Shown here piece by piece: positions 47,299 through 59,326 of a stretch of 64,000 nt of DNA (position 1 is the first letter of the stretch; each line of letters begins with the position of its first letter). The notes below the pieces were generated by a model that saw nothing but the letters and a program-made list of their open reading frames with translations, did no database searches and had not been told where the DNA came from. A program made the position numbers and the translations under genes. The DNA comes from Opisthorchis felineus (taxonomy: Eukaryota; Platyhelminthes; Trematoda; Opisthorchiida; Opisthorchiidae). The stretch spans positions 480,952 to 544,951 of the forward strand of contig SJOL01007403.1 of assembly GCA_004794785.1 (NCBI GenBank), given 5' to 3'.

Positions 47299-48684
47299 AT
47301 GAGTATGAAAGCAGTACTATTCCTGATCCTCTGCATGGCTATACGTGTCATATACACACACTCTTATGAAGCAACTCTGGAACACAGACAGACAAATGCA
47401 CAGAAACCTGACGTGGATACAGAAGCACCCATGGGAATTCATGATGACAACCCTACTCTGTGTGTGCAAGCTGGATATACGGTTGTTCTGCCGCCGACGG
47501 TGTTCATCGGTGTCCTGGTGAGAAATAAAGCCCATGCGCTTCCGTATTTCCTCCATGGACTGGAGATGCAGGACTACTTGACCAAAAGAGTCCAGCTACT
47601 ATTCTTAGCAGACAACTCAATTGACGATAGTGTCAATGTGATATCCCAGTGGATTGATTCTGTTAGCGAACGATACCATCAGGTGAATTTGGAAATTGGT
47701 GGTGATTATTTGGCACACAGCAAAATGTGGTCTACTGAACACTACGAACATGTTGCACTTTTAAGGCAACGACTTTTGAACGCAGCCAGGAAATCATGGG
47801 CGGATTTCTACCTTACTATCGATGCTGATGTCATCTTGATGAATCCAGGCACACTAAAACACCTTATAGAATCGGCACAGAATCCAGGCAAAATTGTTTC
47901 AGAATTACGTGACCCGTTACCCGTAATCTCACCACTGATGAACTGCACATCGTCAGAGTTTTATTCAAACTTTTGGGGAGCTATGACGGAAACCGGATAT
48001 TACGCGCGATCTGACACGTACTTCGACATACAACGGCGGTTGGTTATCGGCTTATTTGAAGTCCCAATGGTACACAGCATTTTTCTCGTTAACTTACGTC
48101 ATAAACTTAGCGACAACCTGCGTTATTTCCCACCCCCTTTTGGATACAAAGGCCCATTGGACGATCTAATTATTTTTGCTAGATCAGCACAATTGTCGCA
48201 CGTGCCATTCTACCTAGACAACAGAGAATTCTATGGCTATCTGCCAGCTCCCGTGGACGAAAGCGACGTTTTCGGTCCAGGATCACCTACTGAACAGTGG
48301 CTCAGACGAGAGGTCGAACTGTTTGTGCACCTACGTCTGGAAGTTTTGATCGACCAGGAGGACAGTATGAGGGTACTACCCAGTGAATCACTCAAGGATG
48401 TAGCCGAAAATCATTTGCCTCCTAGGAGTAAACTAGGATTTGATGAAGTTTATTACATAAATCTTTTACGTCGCAAAGATCGTCGAGCCAAAATGGAGTA
48501 TTTTCTCGATCAACTGGGGATAGCTGCCCGTCACGTGGTCGCCGTGGACGGGATGTTGTTGACATCGGAAAACATCACCAAACTGGGAATCAAGCAGCTG
48601 CCTGGTTACGCTGATCCCTACCACAAACGAGCACTCAAATTCGGAGAAATTGGATGCTTTCTCAGCCATTACAGACTATGGCGC
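47299..48684 (+). CDS. COLGALT1: COLGALT exon 1
   Basis: Residues 1-462: signal peptide, N-terminal glycosyltransferase domain and the first third of the GT25 domain. The donor is CGC followed by GTGAGT. A single 1.4-kb exon here corresponds to many exons in vertebrates. Reading past the donor gives an extension to 48843 that no longer resembles the family. Confidence 0.93.
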
Positions 48685-51600
48685 GTGAGTCCAAATGACT
48701 TGTTGTTTGTTCATTTCAAAAGGATTGCAGTAATTGTCGTAGCTCGTAGGCTTTTACTCTTGTCATTTTCATGCCAGGACGACGAATGGTTTGCGTCAAC
48801 CTTATCAACATACGCGTTTGATGCAATGAATTGGGAGGAATAGATGTGGAATTGGAAGTGCAAACTATGAGTGAGTATTTCATCACTTATGAAGAAGGTG
48901 AACAATTCTGATAGTAAGTTGCCCACTGAGGCTAGTTCCAGGCCCAGTGGGTTATTATGATTGCAGAACTGGTGGCAATTGTGGCACCACTGAATTGATT
49001 CGCATATCGTTTTCCGTTTCTGAAAGTCTGTGGAAAATGGATGCTGGATCTATCATTTTTCGGACTTGTTATAAGGTGCTCGAAGATATCGGAATTTATG
49101 AAGACCGCTTTCGCCGGGTATTCCCCCTTCCGGTATTTCGATTTTTGAGTACCTTTTTCCGCGGATAAAACGACTAGATAGAAGATGAATTATTATGGAA
49201 ACGGAGGCGGGTCGTTGTGTGCATCAAGTATTCACTGTCCAACCGTCTTCTTAGTTAATGAAGACGTTGTCATTTTCTTGGTTGGATTGGATCTTACTTG
49301 AGAGTGAACATCTTTTATCGGAAAATGGGAACAAACGATACCGTCGTGTACGAACTTGTGGTATTAGCAAAATGTAGCTCTGAAACTAGTGCAGCACTAC
49401 AGTGACTCCTTGTTTGTGATGAACATCACCCTTAAGTGGGATATATTTGACGTTCATAAATTTCGTCAGTATTCTTTAGGGACGTACCACTTTACAGACT
49501 ATTTATAATGGACTCAGAGTTGGGTAAAATCTGGAGTGTGATCCCAACAGAATCATTTTCACCTTTCCCTACAGGTCCAAATTTGTTTCTATCAAAGAAA
49601 CATTCTATCTGCTGGCATGGCCTGATGTAAGATGGACGCACGCTCCCAAACAAAAAGTGGCTTGCCGAACTCCAGTAATCAGTCCGTACAATCACACACG
49701 TGTTCACGACTTTTCATACCCAGTTGTAGTGCTCGCCTGAAACACAGCACCAAAGCCCGGCAGATGGCGTCTGTCTTTTTAGTCAAATTATGTCTCACCT
49801 GGTTCCCTGTTTAGCTCATATTCACTCGCTAATTTCATTGGACAACCCAGTGTGATTGCAAGCGAACTTTTGGTAGTCTGGCAACAAGCAGCTGTAATTA
49901 ACATCTATGGGATATGCACGACCTGAGGCTGATAATCAAAGGAGATTGTCCAAACTATGTCCACCCAATATGACTTCGGTGAGGGTCCTGGCAGTGAACG
50001 GACTGTGAAAGTTATGCAGCTAAACCGTTATGGTTCAACGGTTGTTATTCAGCTTTTGGCTTTTAAACCTAAAACGCGACTTATAACAGGCGGACTATTA
50101 TTCTGGAAGTTGAATCATTAGATGTAAGATGTTCAGGAATATCGCTAGGTATTTCAGAGTCTGTGTCTAATAAGAAAAGTGCCGAATAACTCATTTGTGT
50201 ATGGTGTCCGAATAGCTCCCTTGTCCGCATGGGAATATAGAATGAGGAATGGGGCACTACGTTTCCGATAGACAGTGTTCGACGCTTGAAAAGTAAATAT
50301 GGACGTGCCAAATATCATCGGGAGAACGCACACTGTTGTTGGTTTTCTCCCCAAAAAGTCAATTTGTTATTCTTTTCTTACAGTCACATGTTACTTAATC
50401 GTTTACATAAAATAGTAACAGACTTTGACGCCTTTGACAGAATAGCGTAAGCAAATGATTTGCATTAGCAATCAGAGTCGTCAAGTCGTTGGAATGAACT
50501 CCTATTCAAAGGGCATAGCAAATGAGCAACAAGTTTTTCAATGCATTTTCTTTTATAGTCCTGATGATTGTTTCTTCGAAGTTGGACCTTTGTAATTTTT
50601 TCGTTTGGTTTAGGCGAAAAATCCAACTGGCCATCTGGCACACATTTTTCATGTTGCCACATGGTTGTTTTCGTTGGATCCCTCTACGTTTGATTTCTTG
50701 ATCTGTAGGTCTACGGTGACTTTCTCGATACACTGAACCGGTGTGATTATGCAAAACTATGTTGAATTCGTTTGCAATGCCTTGGGAATGGTAAATACAA
50801 CAGGAGTAAATGCTAATAGAGTGAACAGAAACATCCGTCCGGATCCATGAAGTCCAGAAGGTTTATCTTGGATAGCCCGCTGCATAACCTTCGCGAAACC
50901 AACTTAGGTGTAAACGCTGCATGAGTCAACCGATTTCTTACCACCAGAGTACTCTCTCTTCAAAACAGAATTTGATGGATGATGGCTTGCAGCTGAGCTT
51001 AGAGATCACGTTTTTAGTGAACTGGTACACAGTTGATGAACTTCGCGTATTTTATCGAGTTTGCGTATTTAGGATGAACAACAGAATCAAATTTATTTGA
51101 AACATCATCCGGATAGCGTTAATAGCAGAGCCAGTGCGTCGTCAATAAGACTCTAAATCACTGGCTGATGGAAAATCTTTCTTTGCGTGCAGTTTAAAAC
51201 AACTATATACTCAGAATACCTTATTTTTATTTGCGGGTAAAACATCTTATCTAACTTTCAGGAAATGGAAGACAGAGGTTACGAGCGTATTATGATATTG
51301 GAAGACGACGTCCGGTTTGCACCTGGATTCGTACGCAACTTAGCCGGTGTACTTTCTGAGGCGGACACAATCAAACCAGACTGGGAATTAATATATATTG
51401 GAAGAAAGCGAATGTCTAAACACGAAAAACGTGTACCCGGAACATCAAACTTGGCTTACCCCGACTACACATACTGGACTTTAGGCTACCTGCTGAAAAG
51501 AAGTGGTGCAAGGAAGTTGCTTGCGCAAGATCCGTTGAGAAGAATGGTAGCTGTTGATGAGTACCTACCAATAATGTTTGATAGACATCCTCAGAAGGCT

Positions 51601-51735
51601 TGGTTGGAGCAGTTTAAACCTAGGAATTTGGTTGCCCTCTCCGCCGAACCACTGCTTGTGGAGCCACAGAGGTACACAGGCGAGAAGCACTACGTTTCAG
51701 ACACAGAGGATTCGGAAGTTTTATCAGATAAATGA
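47299..51735 (+). CDS. COLGALT1: Procollagen galactosyltransferase (GLT25D/COLGALT family), complete, two coding exons
   Basis: Transfers galactose from UDP-galactose to hydroxylysine of collagen in the ER. Exons 47299-48684 and 51262-51735 join in phase 0 to 619 residues (human COLGALT1 about 622). Residues 1-20 (MSMKAVLFLILCMAIRVIYT) look like a signal peptide. The N-terminal glycosyltransferase half has FIGVLVRNKAHALPYFLHGL and the DxD site LTIDADVILMN (D175/D177). The C-terminal GT25 half begins YYINLLRRKDRRAKMEYFLD and has AVDGMLLT, GEIGCFLSHYRLWR and the second acidic site ILEDDVRF (E476-D478). The C terminus is EDSEVLSDK, without the RDEL-type retrieval signal of the vertebrate protein. 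An in-frame ATG at 47137 would add 54 hydrophilic residues. I prefer 47299 because it gives a normal signal peptide and an acceptor-like site ends at 47240. Paralogue assignment (1 versus 2) cannot be made. Confidence 0.93.
48685..51261 (+). other. COLGALT intron
   Basis: A 2577-bp intron, GTGAGT to TAACTTTCAG. No other gene or recognised repeat inside. Confidence 0.85.
51262..51735 (+). CDS. COLGALT1: COLGALT exon 2 (GT25 catalytic C-terminal part)
   Basis: Residues 463-619: EMEDRGYERIMILEDDVRFA, then DWELIYIGRKRM, YTYWTLGYLL, VDEYLPIMFD and RYTGEKHYVSDTEDSE, all matching the family in order. TGA at 51733-51735. Confidence 0.93.
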   Translation, partial: EMEDRGYERIMILEDDVRFAPGFVRNLAGVLSEADTIKPDWELIYIGRKRMSKHEKRVPGTSNLAYPDYTYWTLGYLLKRSGARKLLAQDPLRRMVAVDEYLPIMFDRHPQKAWLEQFKPRNLVALSAEPLLVEPQRYTGEKHYVSDTEDSEVLSDK

Positions 51736-51871
51736 TATTCAATTCCAAACGTATAGCAGTATTGTACCTAGGTAGATAATTTTCGTCTTGCTTAGAGTTA
51801 TGACTTCTTCCCTGTGAAATCCAAATTTTTTTTTGAAACCACCATTTGAATTATCGTCTGTATTTTACTGC

Positions 51872-51877
51872 AATAAA
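51872..51877 (+). promoter_or_regulatory. Polyadenylation signal AATAAA of COLGALT
   Basis: Canonical hexamer 136 bases after the stop codon. Confidence 0.7.
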
Positions 51878-53795
51878 ATTTTGCTAAAAAGAAATTATCT
51901 ACGCTATTGTCTACACCACCTATGGGAAACACTTGGTTGCGTTGGAGAAGGAAAAATACCCTCTGTGTGCTTCCAGTGCGAATGCAGAGCGTTTCGGTGT
52001 TCCATGGCATACATTCACTCCAGTGAGCCTCGTGTGCAAAATACCCAACCAAATGTCGGGTTTCTTTTTCACAGGGAGTGTCTGCAGATCCTCAAAAGTA
52101 AGAAGACCAGGTGCTTTGTACAGTAGCTCGAGGGGAAAAGTAATCAGAATCGTTGAGATTTGCAAACCATCAAAAGAGTAACAACACTAGTGTGGATTTC
52201 AGTCTCCCGTTAATACAACCCCAGCTTGAAAACGTGTGCTTGATTGCGCAAAAGTGCAAGAAACTATTAAGCCGAATTCAAGCTCTTCTGTGTCGCTACT
52301 AAGAATCTCGAAACTAGCGAAAATCGCAACGTGCTGGTCGATAGTTTAGGAATTTCAAAAAGTGTTTGAGGTAGGGGAGTTTCTGTTTGATTGATGTTAC
52401 TGCTGATGATTTCAGTTCAGTGCTGGCGGTTGATACAGCAGTCTGCCTGCATACTATTCCTACTGAGTAATGGACTGTTTCTGGGTCACAATGACAATGG
52501 TTGTCCATCTGGTCACAGATTTGCATCAACCATGATAGTCCTTATTTTCAGGTAACACGGTCATTGTACATCATCGAGACAAATCACGACTATTCAGCCT
52601 ACGTACATTTTGTTTCAGTTACAGGAAGATCCTTTTCACTCCAGAAAGCGCGCCGCATAAAAACTCCTCCCACTTCTTAACCAGATTCATCTGGAACCAT
52701 CCACGTCACTTATTGAATAACAGTGCATGAATCAAAGATAATATGTGTCACTGTGCGCTACGTACAGATAACAATCTTTGTTGTCCAGGACATAAAACAA
52801 CACGCTAGATAGCTGAGACACTCACGAACTAGAAGGCATTAGGTTCGGTGTGATACCATTTACTTGTAGGTTTCTATCACTTCGTTTGTTCGTTAGCTCT
52901 TCCTCAGTTAAATAAATGAAATAGTCCTATCAATAACAAGATATCTGCATCTTATGCAGTATTTCGGTGTCCCATAACTTTTGGGGTGTTGGTAACTTGC
53001 AGCTGTTCAGTTTTTTCCGTGATTGAATGCAAGAACGTTACTGGGGCAGAAAATATGAATTATTACATTTTGAATCATCCAAGTGGTTCCAAAGAACGTA
53101 GGATGCCATCTTTCGAATGGTCCTAAATGCGCTGAAAATTACCTTAAGTTGCGGAACATCTGACTTTTGTAACGACTGTTCTGCATAAAGTCTAGGTTTA
53201 AGATTACAGTTGTAAGTGGAAGGCAGTCATAGATGCAAACTGCCTTTTAAAAGTAGAACAAAATGTGACGATAGAATCAGTAAACCGAGGTAAATTACTA
53301 ACAGTGGTCCGAAGTGTTCCAGATATGTAAAGATTTATTCTGAATGGGGTTGTAAAACTGAATTAGTTTATTCATTTGGTTGCATATTGTTGCACGGTAT
53401 TACCGACCAGACAGTTTTGCTTGCTCTATCGCCTGTCGGAAAACTCGGATTGTTCAAGAATGTTCTACCAGTGCAAGATGGATGTAAGTGATTGGTGTAA
53501 AGTCAGCCCCGACTGCATCTGATTCTGTTACAGGCAAAATGCCGCTCCTTGGAAACCAATGTGATTTGTCATTGTAAATTTGCCTTCGGTTTCCATATCG
53601 TTCGCTTAGTTTGGCTGCGCTTTGTCCTGGTCGAACCAATAACACTTTTCTTTTTCATGAGTCATACCTAAACAGAAAGCACATCCAGCTTGCAGACTAT
53701 TTTTACGCTTAAAGCAATTTTCATCGATTGATGATAAGGACAGATGGAATGCCGCTCTCCTAGACACATACTAAGTGCATTACGTCTATACATGT
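51878..53795. other. Stretch after COLGALT
   Basis: Frames stay open on both strands over about 51800-52180 (up to 97 codons each), but no reading resembles a known protein. The rest shows nothing I can name. Confidence 0.45.
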
Positions 53796-53799
53796 ATCG

Positions 53800-54085
53800 C
53801 GACATTTCGAATATCGTATCAACTGAAACATGAGGTGGCCTGGTGCAGCACATTCGGTTGCTCAGACACATCATAAACGAGAGATTCAGCTGGTTTCCAG
53901 GTGAGTCTCTCGCAAAACCAAATTTGTTTGCAAATGAGTGTATTTCGCAATTTGGTTTCAAGTAGAACATAAGGTTGACGGAAACTCGGGGGACTGCGCC
54001 TATCTAATGAGCCCCAAGAAGGGCGAAACCGGTCGTGGGATGTCGAAGATTTTTCGGCAACCTTATGAGTAGTGTATTACGTCCG
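53800..54085 (+). repeat. Dispersed repeat family A, copy 3 (block order Y-Z-X)
   Basis: Block Y: TTTCGAATATCGTATCAACTG then AAACATGAGGTGG and TGCAGCACATTCGG (53805-53855). Block Z: ATCATAAAC, GATTCAGCTGG, CTCTCGCAAAACC and GCAAATGAGTGTATTTCGC (53870-53952). Block X: AAGTAGAACATAAGGTTGA, AGCCCCAAGAAGGGCGAAAC, CGGTCGTGGG and CTTATGAGTAGTGTATTACG (53958-54080). Best-preserved copy in the window. Confidence 0.7.
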
Positions 54086-56940
54086 TATTAAGTATTGTTT
54101 TCCACTCAGCTACTCCTACGACGATCACAAATCTCTGCACTAATTTACGTCCTTATTTCTATTTTGTGCTACATCAAGGAAGCTGACAGCATTTTGCATT
54201 TCATTTTATCCAGGACTGCACTGATAGGCTGCTTTCTGTGGGTACTCAACCATCGTCCAACTGTATGCGTAGCTCGAACAGCCATTTGCAACGGAAAACA
54301 TATGTACAAGCCAAGATATTCCTGAACCGCGAACCGAACATTTTTATTTAAACCTGTGTGGGAAAAGCTCAACAGTGCCTCCAAATAGTGCATTGAAGCA
54401 ATCCCAACCGCCGTCACTCTCTTCCGGTGCCTTCACATTTTATACACTCTACAGCTTACTATGCTCCAAAAGCTTTTCCAGAAGAGTACCTGGCATGGAA
54501 TGCCAATTTCTGCAGCAGCATTATGTTAAGACCAGCTTACATTCATCCTACCAGCGCGAAGAATATGAAATAGCCTAAAGAAGGATCATTCGTGCAGCTG
54601 TAGTTCTAAGTATGCAAGGAAAGCAATCATTATCAAATTATGATAATATTGCTACTGATTCAGCACTCAGAAAACGGGCACCTTTCCTGCAAACTCAATA
54701 AGACTTGAGCCTTCCATCTGTGAAAGCGAACGCAACAAGAAGGAGGTTTGCAACAACACAGAAAAGAGCTTGTGCATCACATGAGGGGATATGTTATGAG
54801 AAGCGCAGCAAAGAGTGTGAGAGGAGCAAACTGAATATCCATTGTTTTGCTAGAACGGCCGATGACGTCTAATCTGAGGTGAACACTCTTTAAAATACTG
54901 AGGTACAACCCTCACTCTGTTTTGTAAACTGGCAGTAAACAAGCAGTTTCGATTTGCGGTTGAATAACAAATTCGTAAACGGGAACAAAGATATCAACAA
55001 TAAGTGATTAAAGGACAGTTTACATGCACATTCAGTGTAAGGTCATCCAGTTCTCATAAACAACACAATTCATTCCAGCAGCTTAGGAAGTGTCTTTTTT
55101 AGGCTTAATAATGACACCAACAAACGGATGATCTGTACTGTTTTTAGGGTAAAACAATAAACAACAACAAAACCAAAACTGCCGTGCCAATAAATGCCAA
55201 CAGTGTTAACCTAAAACAGAATATTCCAGGCGCGAAATAATCTCTCTGACGTGCTAAATAAACATGGTCCTTCATGTCAGTCGAACGAGCGAGTCATTTC
55301 GGAGCATAAAACTGATGGCTACATTAAGCCGTCCTCGTTTTGTTTGTAAAGAAGACAGCTATTGGTGAATCCAATGTTGTCCAAAGCACCTGGCACGAAT
55401 TTACGCGAAGTCTGGGCATATTACTTATGGTTGTATGGTCAGTAAGCATTTGACGGTTAAGCAGCAGCAGTTTTGTGCACGTAAGGTGTGTGAAAATCAC
55501 ATGGGCACGAGCGCACATGCATATCTGTCGCGAGATAAAACCAGTCATTACTTGATGACATCAATCGAACCCAAGTAACATCTCCAACCATCTCCATCTC
55601 CAAAGCATCATCGATGCGTACCGGCGATGCCAATACTCGTTTCATAATAATTCCAACCTGGGCAATTTCCAGACAATCCATGGTCTAAGTATCCCGTCAA
55701 CTTGAAGAATTTGGTTTGCATAGAATTAGGCGCGCGTCCTGAACATCTAGACATTCAGAGGGAGTATCCACATCTGAACATGATATTTGCGATCTGGCTG
55801 ATAGGGAACAAACGATGAGCCAAAATGTCTCGAATAACTGAGATACCGGTCTACACATCTCCATGGCTCGTAACAACCCGTAATTTGAGGCATGCCGCCC
55901 TCTTTTTCTGAATAACGGGAGTAAACTCACAAAATAGCATTGCTATTTTTGTTCTTCCGTTGAACGAAACCTCTAGCTTTTTAGATCGGACATGGGCGAA
56001 CATTCTGCACAGACTTTTGACGAAGTGTTATCTAAAGAAAGGTAGGATATTAAGACAGAAAAAGGGAGCAAATCAAGTCACCACCCAGAACCCACCTTGA
56101 GAGAAGAATTCGATTTCTTATTTGAATAAGTTACCTTGTAAGATTTAAAGACGAGAATTGAATAATCATGATAAACAGTTTTGCAAATTTATGCGGATGC
56201 GCTGAATATGTGAAGCAATAGCCTAAGACAGCAATCGATTCCGTGTTGCTCAACTGGAAGATCTATTTAGTTGCACCAGGAGGTGTTTTTAGACAAGAAA
56301 AAGTGTTTAATTTGGCAGTATAATGTACCATAAAAGGGTAAATCCAATGTTTGTGTGTCATTATTTTTGTCAGTCAGCCACAAGTTTCTAGTGAAATTTG
56401 TTTTTTCTGACACCCCGAAACACAACCTTAACTGATAAATTGTCTGGTTACCATTGGGTAAACAGTTTCTCCATGTAACTGATGATCATCTTGACAAATC
56501 ATTCCAGCATTTCAGCAGCATGTCAAATCGGCACGAATCCTCCAGTAGTCCGAACACAGTATGGGTATTGGGAAGTTACCAGACTGCACAGTCTCGGAGG
56601 AAAATAGCCCGAAGTTCAGGATGAGATTCACACCTTGGTTGTTGGTCTGTTCGCCGAGCTTGGCAGTTGGACTGCAAACGTTTCATCACCAATCGAGGTG
56701 ACATAATCAGTGCGGGGTTGATTGGTAGTCGTATTTCATTGCCACTTTGAAAACACTCCTTTTGGCTTCTTCTACAGCGATGCGAATCAGTGGTTCTCTC
56801 TTTTAAATCTCAAATGTACAAGCTATATCCCATTTCACCTTTGTTGGAAACAAGGAAAATCAGTGTGCTATAAAATAACAAGTAGGCAAACGTGGTCATT
56901 GTTGGCAGTGCGAGTAAAAGTAGAGAAGTTATGATGAAGA
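54086..56940. other. Gene-poor stretch
   Basis: No supported gene. Open frames at 54095-54325, 55324-55681 and 55697-55930 have no splice context or domain. Confidence 0.45.
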
Positions 56941-56944
56941 TTTC

Positions 56945-57212
56945 GTCTTAAAAAGTAATTCAATCTATGCTAAAATGCTGAGCTGTAGTGTACAGTTGTT
57001 TCATCCTTATTGGGAAACATCAACAGTACACACCTAAAAAACTCAAGGGCTTCCTGAACCTGCGAGCTTCTAGCTAGCAGTTCAAACACTTTACCTTTGG
57101 ACCACAAGCGGCTGGTCAGCTGTGTGATTAACTCGCACTTGGACAGGGCACACCGCCAGTCATTGTTCAATCACGAACCCCACATCACGCTGTCACATGT
57201 TGACCGGCTCCA
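56945..57212 (+). repeat. Dispersed repeat family B, copy 4
   Basis: Pairs with 5945-6210. It contains CTATGCTAAAATGCTGAG, GTACAGTTGTTTCATCCTTA, CCACAAGCGGCTGGTCAGC and CACATCACGCTGTCACATGT. Plus strand, like all the other copies seen. Confidence 0.6.
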
Positions 57213-59178
57213 TGGTACTTAAGCTGATCGTTGAAAGGATCGAAGGAGAGGCTTGTCACTTAAGCTGTTGCATGAAATACTCAAATAATATTCCATACTC
57301 TCATAATCAGTTTGACTGTGCCAAGGTGCAATGTGCTTGTCCAGCGAATCCGCTTGATTAAACAATCTTCACCAGAATGTTAACGATGTTAAAGATATTA
57401 AAAAACACAATTCCTCTGGTCTTTCACGACCACCTCCCGGTTTCTTAAAAATTATCGCCTGCAGTGGAAAACATACCTAACTCTTCCTTAGGAGCCTGTC
57501 TCCTTTTTGGTTGGCGCCTTCTGGGACACCACTCAACAGAGTGAGATTCTGCGCACCAATAGCAAACTTGAGCAACTAGAGGCGGAATAAATTCCATCTT
57601 TTGGTAATGCGTGGGCACCTATATCAACCAGCCGTCTAAAAAGAAACGTATATGTAGAAACGATACAGTTTGGTGTACGCGACTCTCGTAAACATTTGAG
57701 TCCCGCAAGAACCATGTCAACAGACAGTCACACCTGCCGTTTTGTCAAAAGTTCCTGAATAGCAGTTGCATCAGATAATTAAATAAATGCGATTTTCACG
57801 AGCCATCTGTCCCAAACTAAAGCATAGCATTTCTGTCGTTGGACCAAAAGAAAATCAATTTAACGTCATGATTATCCACTAGGTCCATCGTCAACTTCAA
57901 CCTTCAGATGTTTGAATTATGTCGGCTACTGTGCAAATGATCTTACTCATAGGCATGCATGTCAAAAGATTGGTACCCCTACAATTACGACTACAGCAGG
58001 GTTTTTTTAGCAGCAATGTCAAAAAATGAGAGATAATTTTTGCGAAAAATAACGAATTGTCAGCTGTATATTCAAACGAAGTAGAGGCCACGTTTAACGT
58101 GTGCTTGTGATTTGATTATATGTATTAAACGCTATCCTGAAGATGAAATAGATAGAGTAATAAAAGATATTCTCCGTTCGGCGCTTCGTCAGATTTAAAT
58201 CCTCCTTACCAATATGGACTTCCGCATCCATTTACACATTTTTGCAGATCCAAAGAATGAACTGAAAAGAGGCGTGCAGTTGTATGAAGTCTAAATTTTT
58301 CTTATGTTATTCATTTATATTATTATGTTATTGCGCCATTCAGCTTGGTCTCCCGTGAGCCAGTTTTGAAGTTCGTCAATTAATTTTGATCGGTTCTAAC
58401 TCCGTCTATCCAAATTATTAATGTTTCGAACACTCAACGTTGATGGACGGATACGAGAATTGAAAAATTAAATAATTACTGTAGTGCATAGGGCAAAATG
58501 AGGCTTAATCGAGAAGGCAATGCTCAAGTCCCAGAATTTATCATTAGCTTTTCGTCAAAGGCAACTTATGTTTCATAAATAAACGAACAAGTTTGGCAAA
58601 ATGTTTCGCCTTTTAACAAATTAGGAATGCGTGGCTAAAATGGTTTCTCCGGAGCCTCAGTGTCATTCTGAAGAATTTTTGTAAACGGTTAAGCCTGTAG
58701 AATATATCATTTCCTGTGCAAAGAAAAAATCGTGTGTTTATGACTAACCGGCGACTGAGCTGTAGCTTAAGTATATCCCGGATTCGAAGATATTTGGCTG
58801 GATGTGACGGTGTGTTAGTTCCGTCAGACCTATAAAAGTATGTAGTATAGGTCGAACAGTGAAGCAACCATCCATACAAATGTCCGAGCTTGTTCCGTTT
58901 CGATCCGAAAAACAAAGACAGCGTGCCAACAGCTTTTACATTAAAAAAACAACGTCTTGAAATACTTGACGAATTTCATCAAAGAGAATATTCCACCATC
59001 GAAGAATTCTCCGGCCTAAACTTTGGGCAATACATAATTCGTATAGATGCTAGCGTTCATTCGGCAAGCTAGTCAAGTGGCGAGACCAATAACCTGTACT
59101 TTAACTGCCTGTTAGTTAATGTTCAACGACTGAATTTTTGTTTCAGCTGAGAATGTACCACGACTTATCATTTCTGTC
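57213..59178. other. Gene-poor stretch
   Basis: No supported gene. A 60-codon plus-strand frame ending at 59072 reads like protein (KKQRLEILDEFHQREY) but has no ATG start, acceptor or family. Confidence 0.4.
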
Positions 59179-59200
59179 ATATATATATATATATATATAT
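59179..59200 (+). repeat. (AT)11 microsatellite
   Basis: Perfect AT dinucleotide run that ends exactly where a family A repeat copy begins. Confidence 0.95.
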
Positions 59201-59326
59201 AAAGTAGAACACGAGGTTCGTGTAAACTCGGGGAGTGGGCCTACCTGATAAACCCCAAGAAAGGCAAAACCGGTCGTGGGCTGTCGAAGAGTTTTCAGCC
59301 ATCTTATGAGTAGTGTATTACGTTTA
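59201..59326 (+). repeat. Dispersed repeat family A, copy 4 (block X only)
   Basis: AAAGTAGAACACGAGGTT, AAACTCGGGGAGTGGGCCTA, AAACCCCAAGAAAGGCAAAA, CCGGTCGTGGGCTGTCGAAG and CTTATGAGTAGTGTATTACG closely match block X at 53958-54080. Confidence 0.7.

Noticed and set aside
48685..48843. Continuation of COLGALT exon 1 past the donor
   Set aside because: Similarity to the family ends exactly at the GTGAGT, and exon 2 restores it, so this is intron read-through.
58890..59072. Plus-strand frame with charged, protein-like sequence
   Set aside because: No ATG at its start, no acceptor, no downstream signal and no recognised family.
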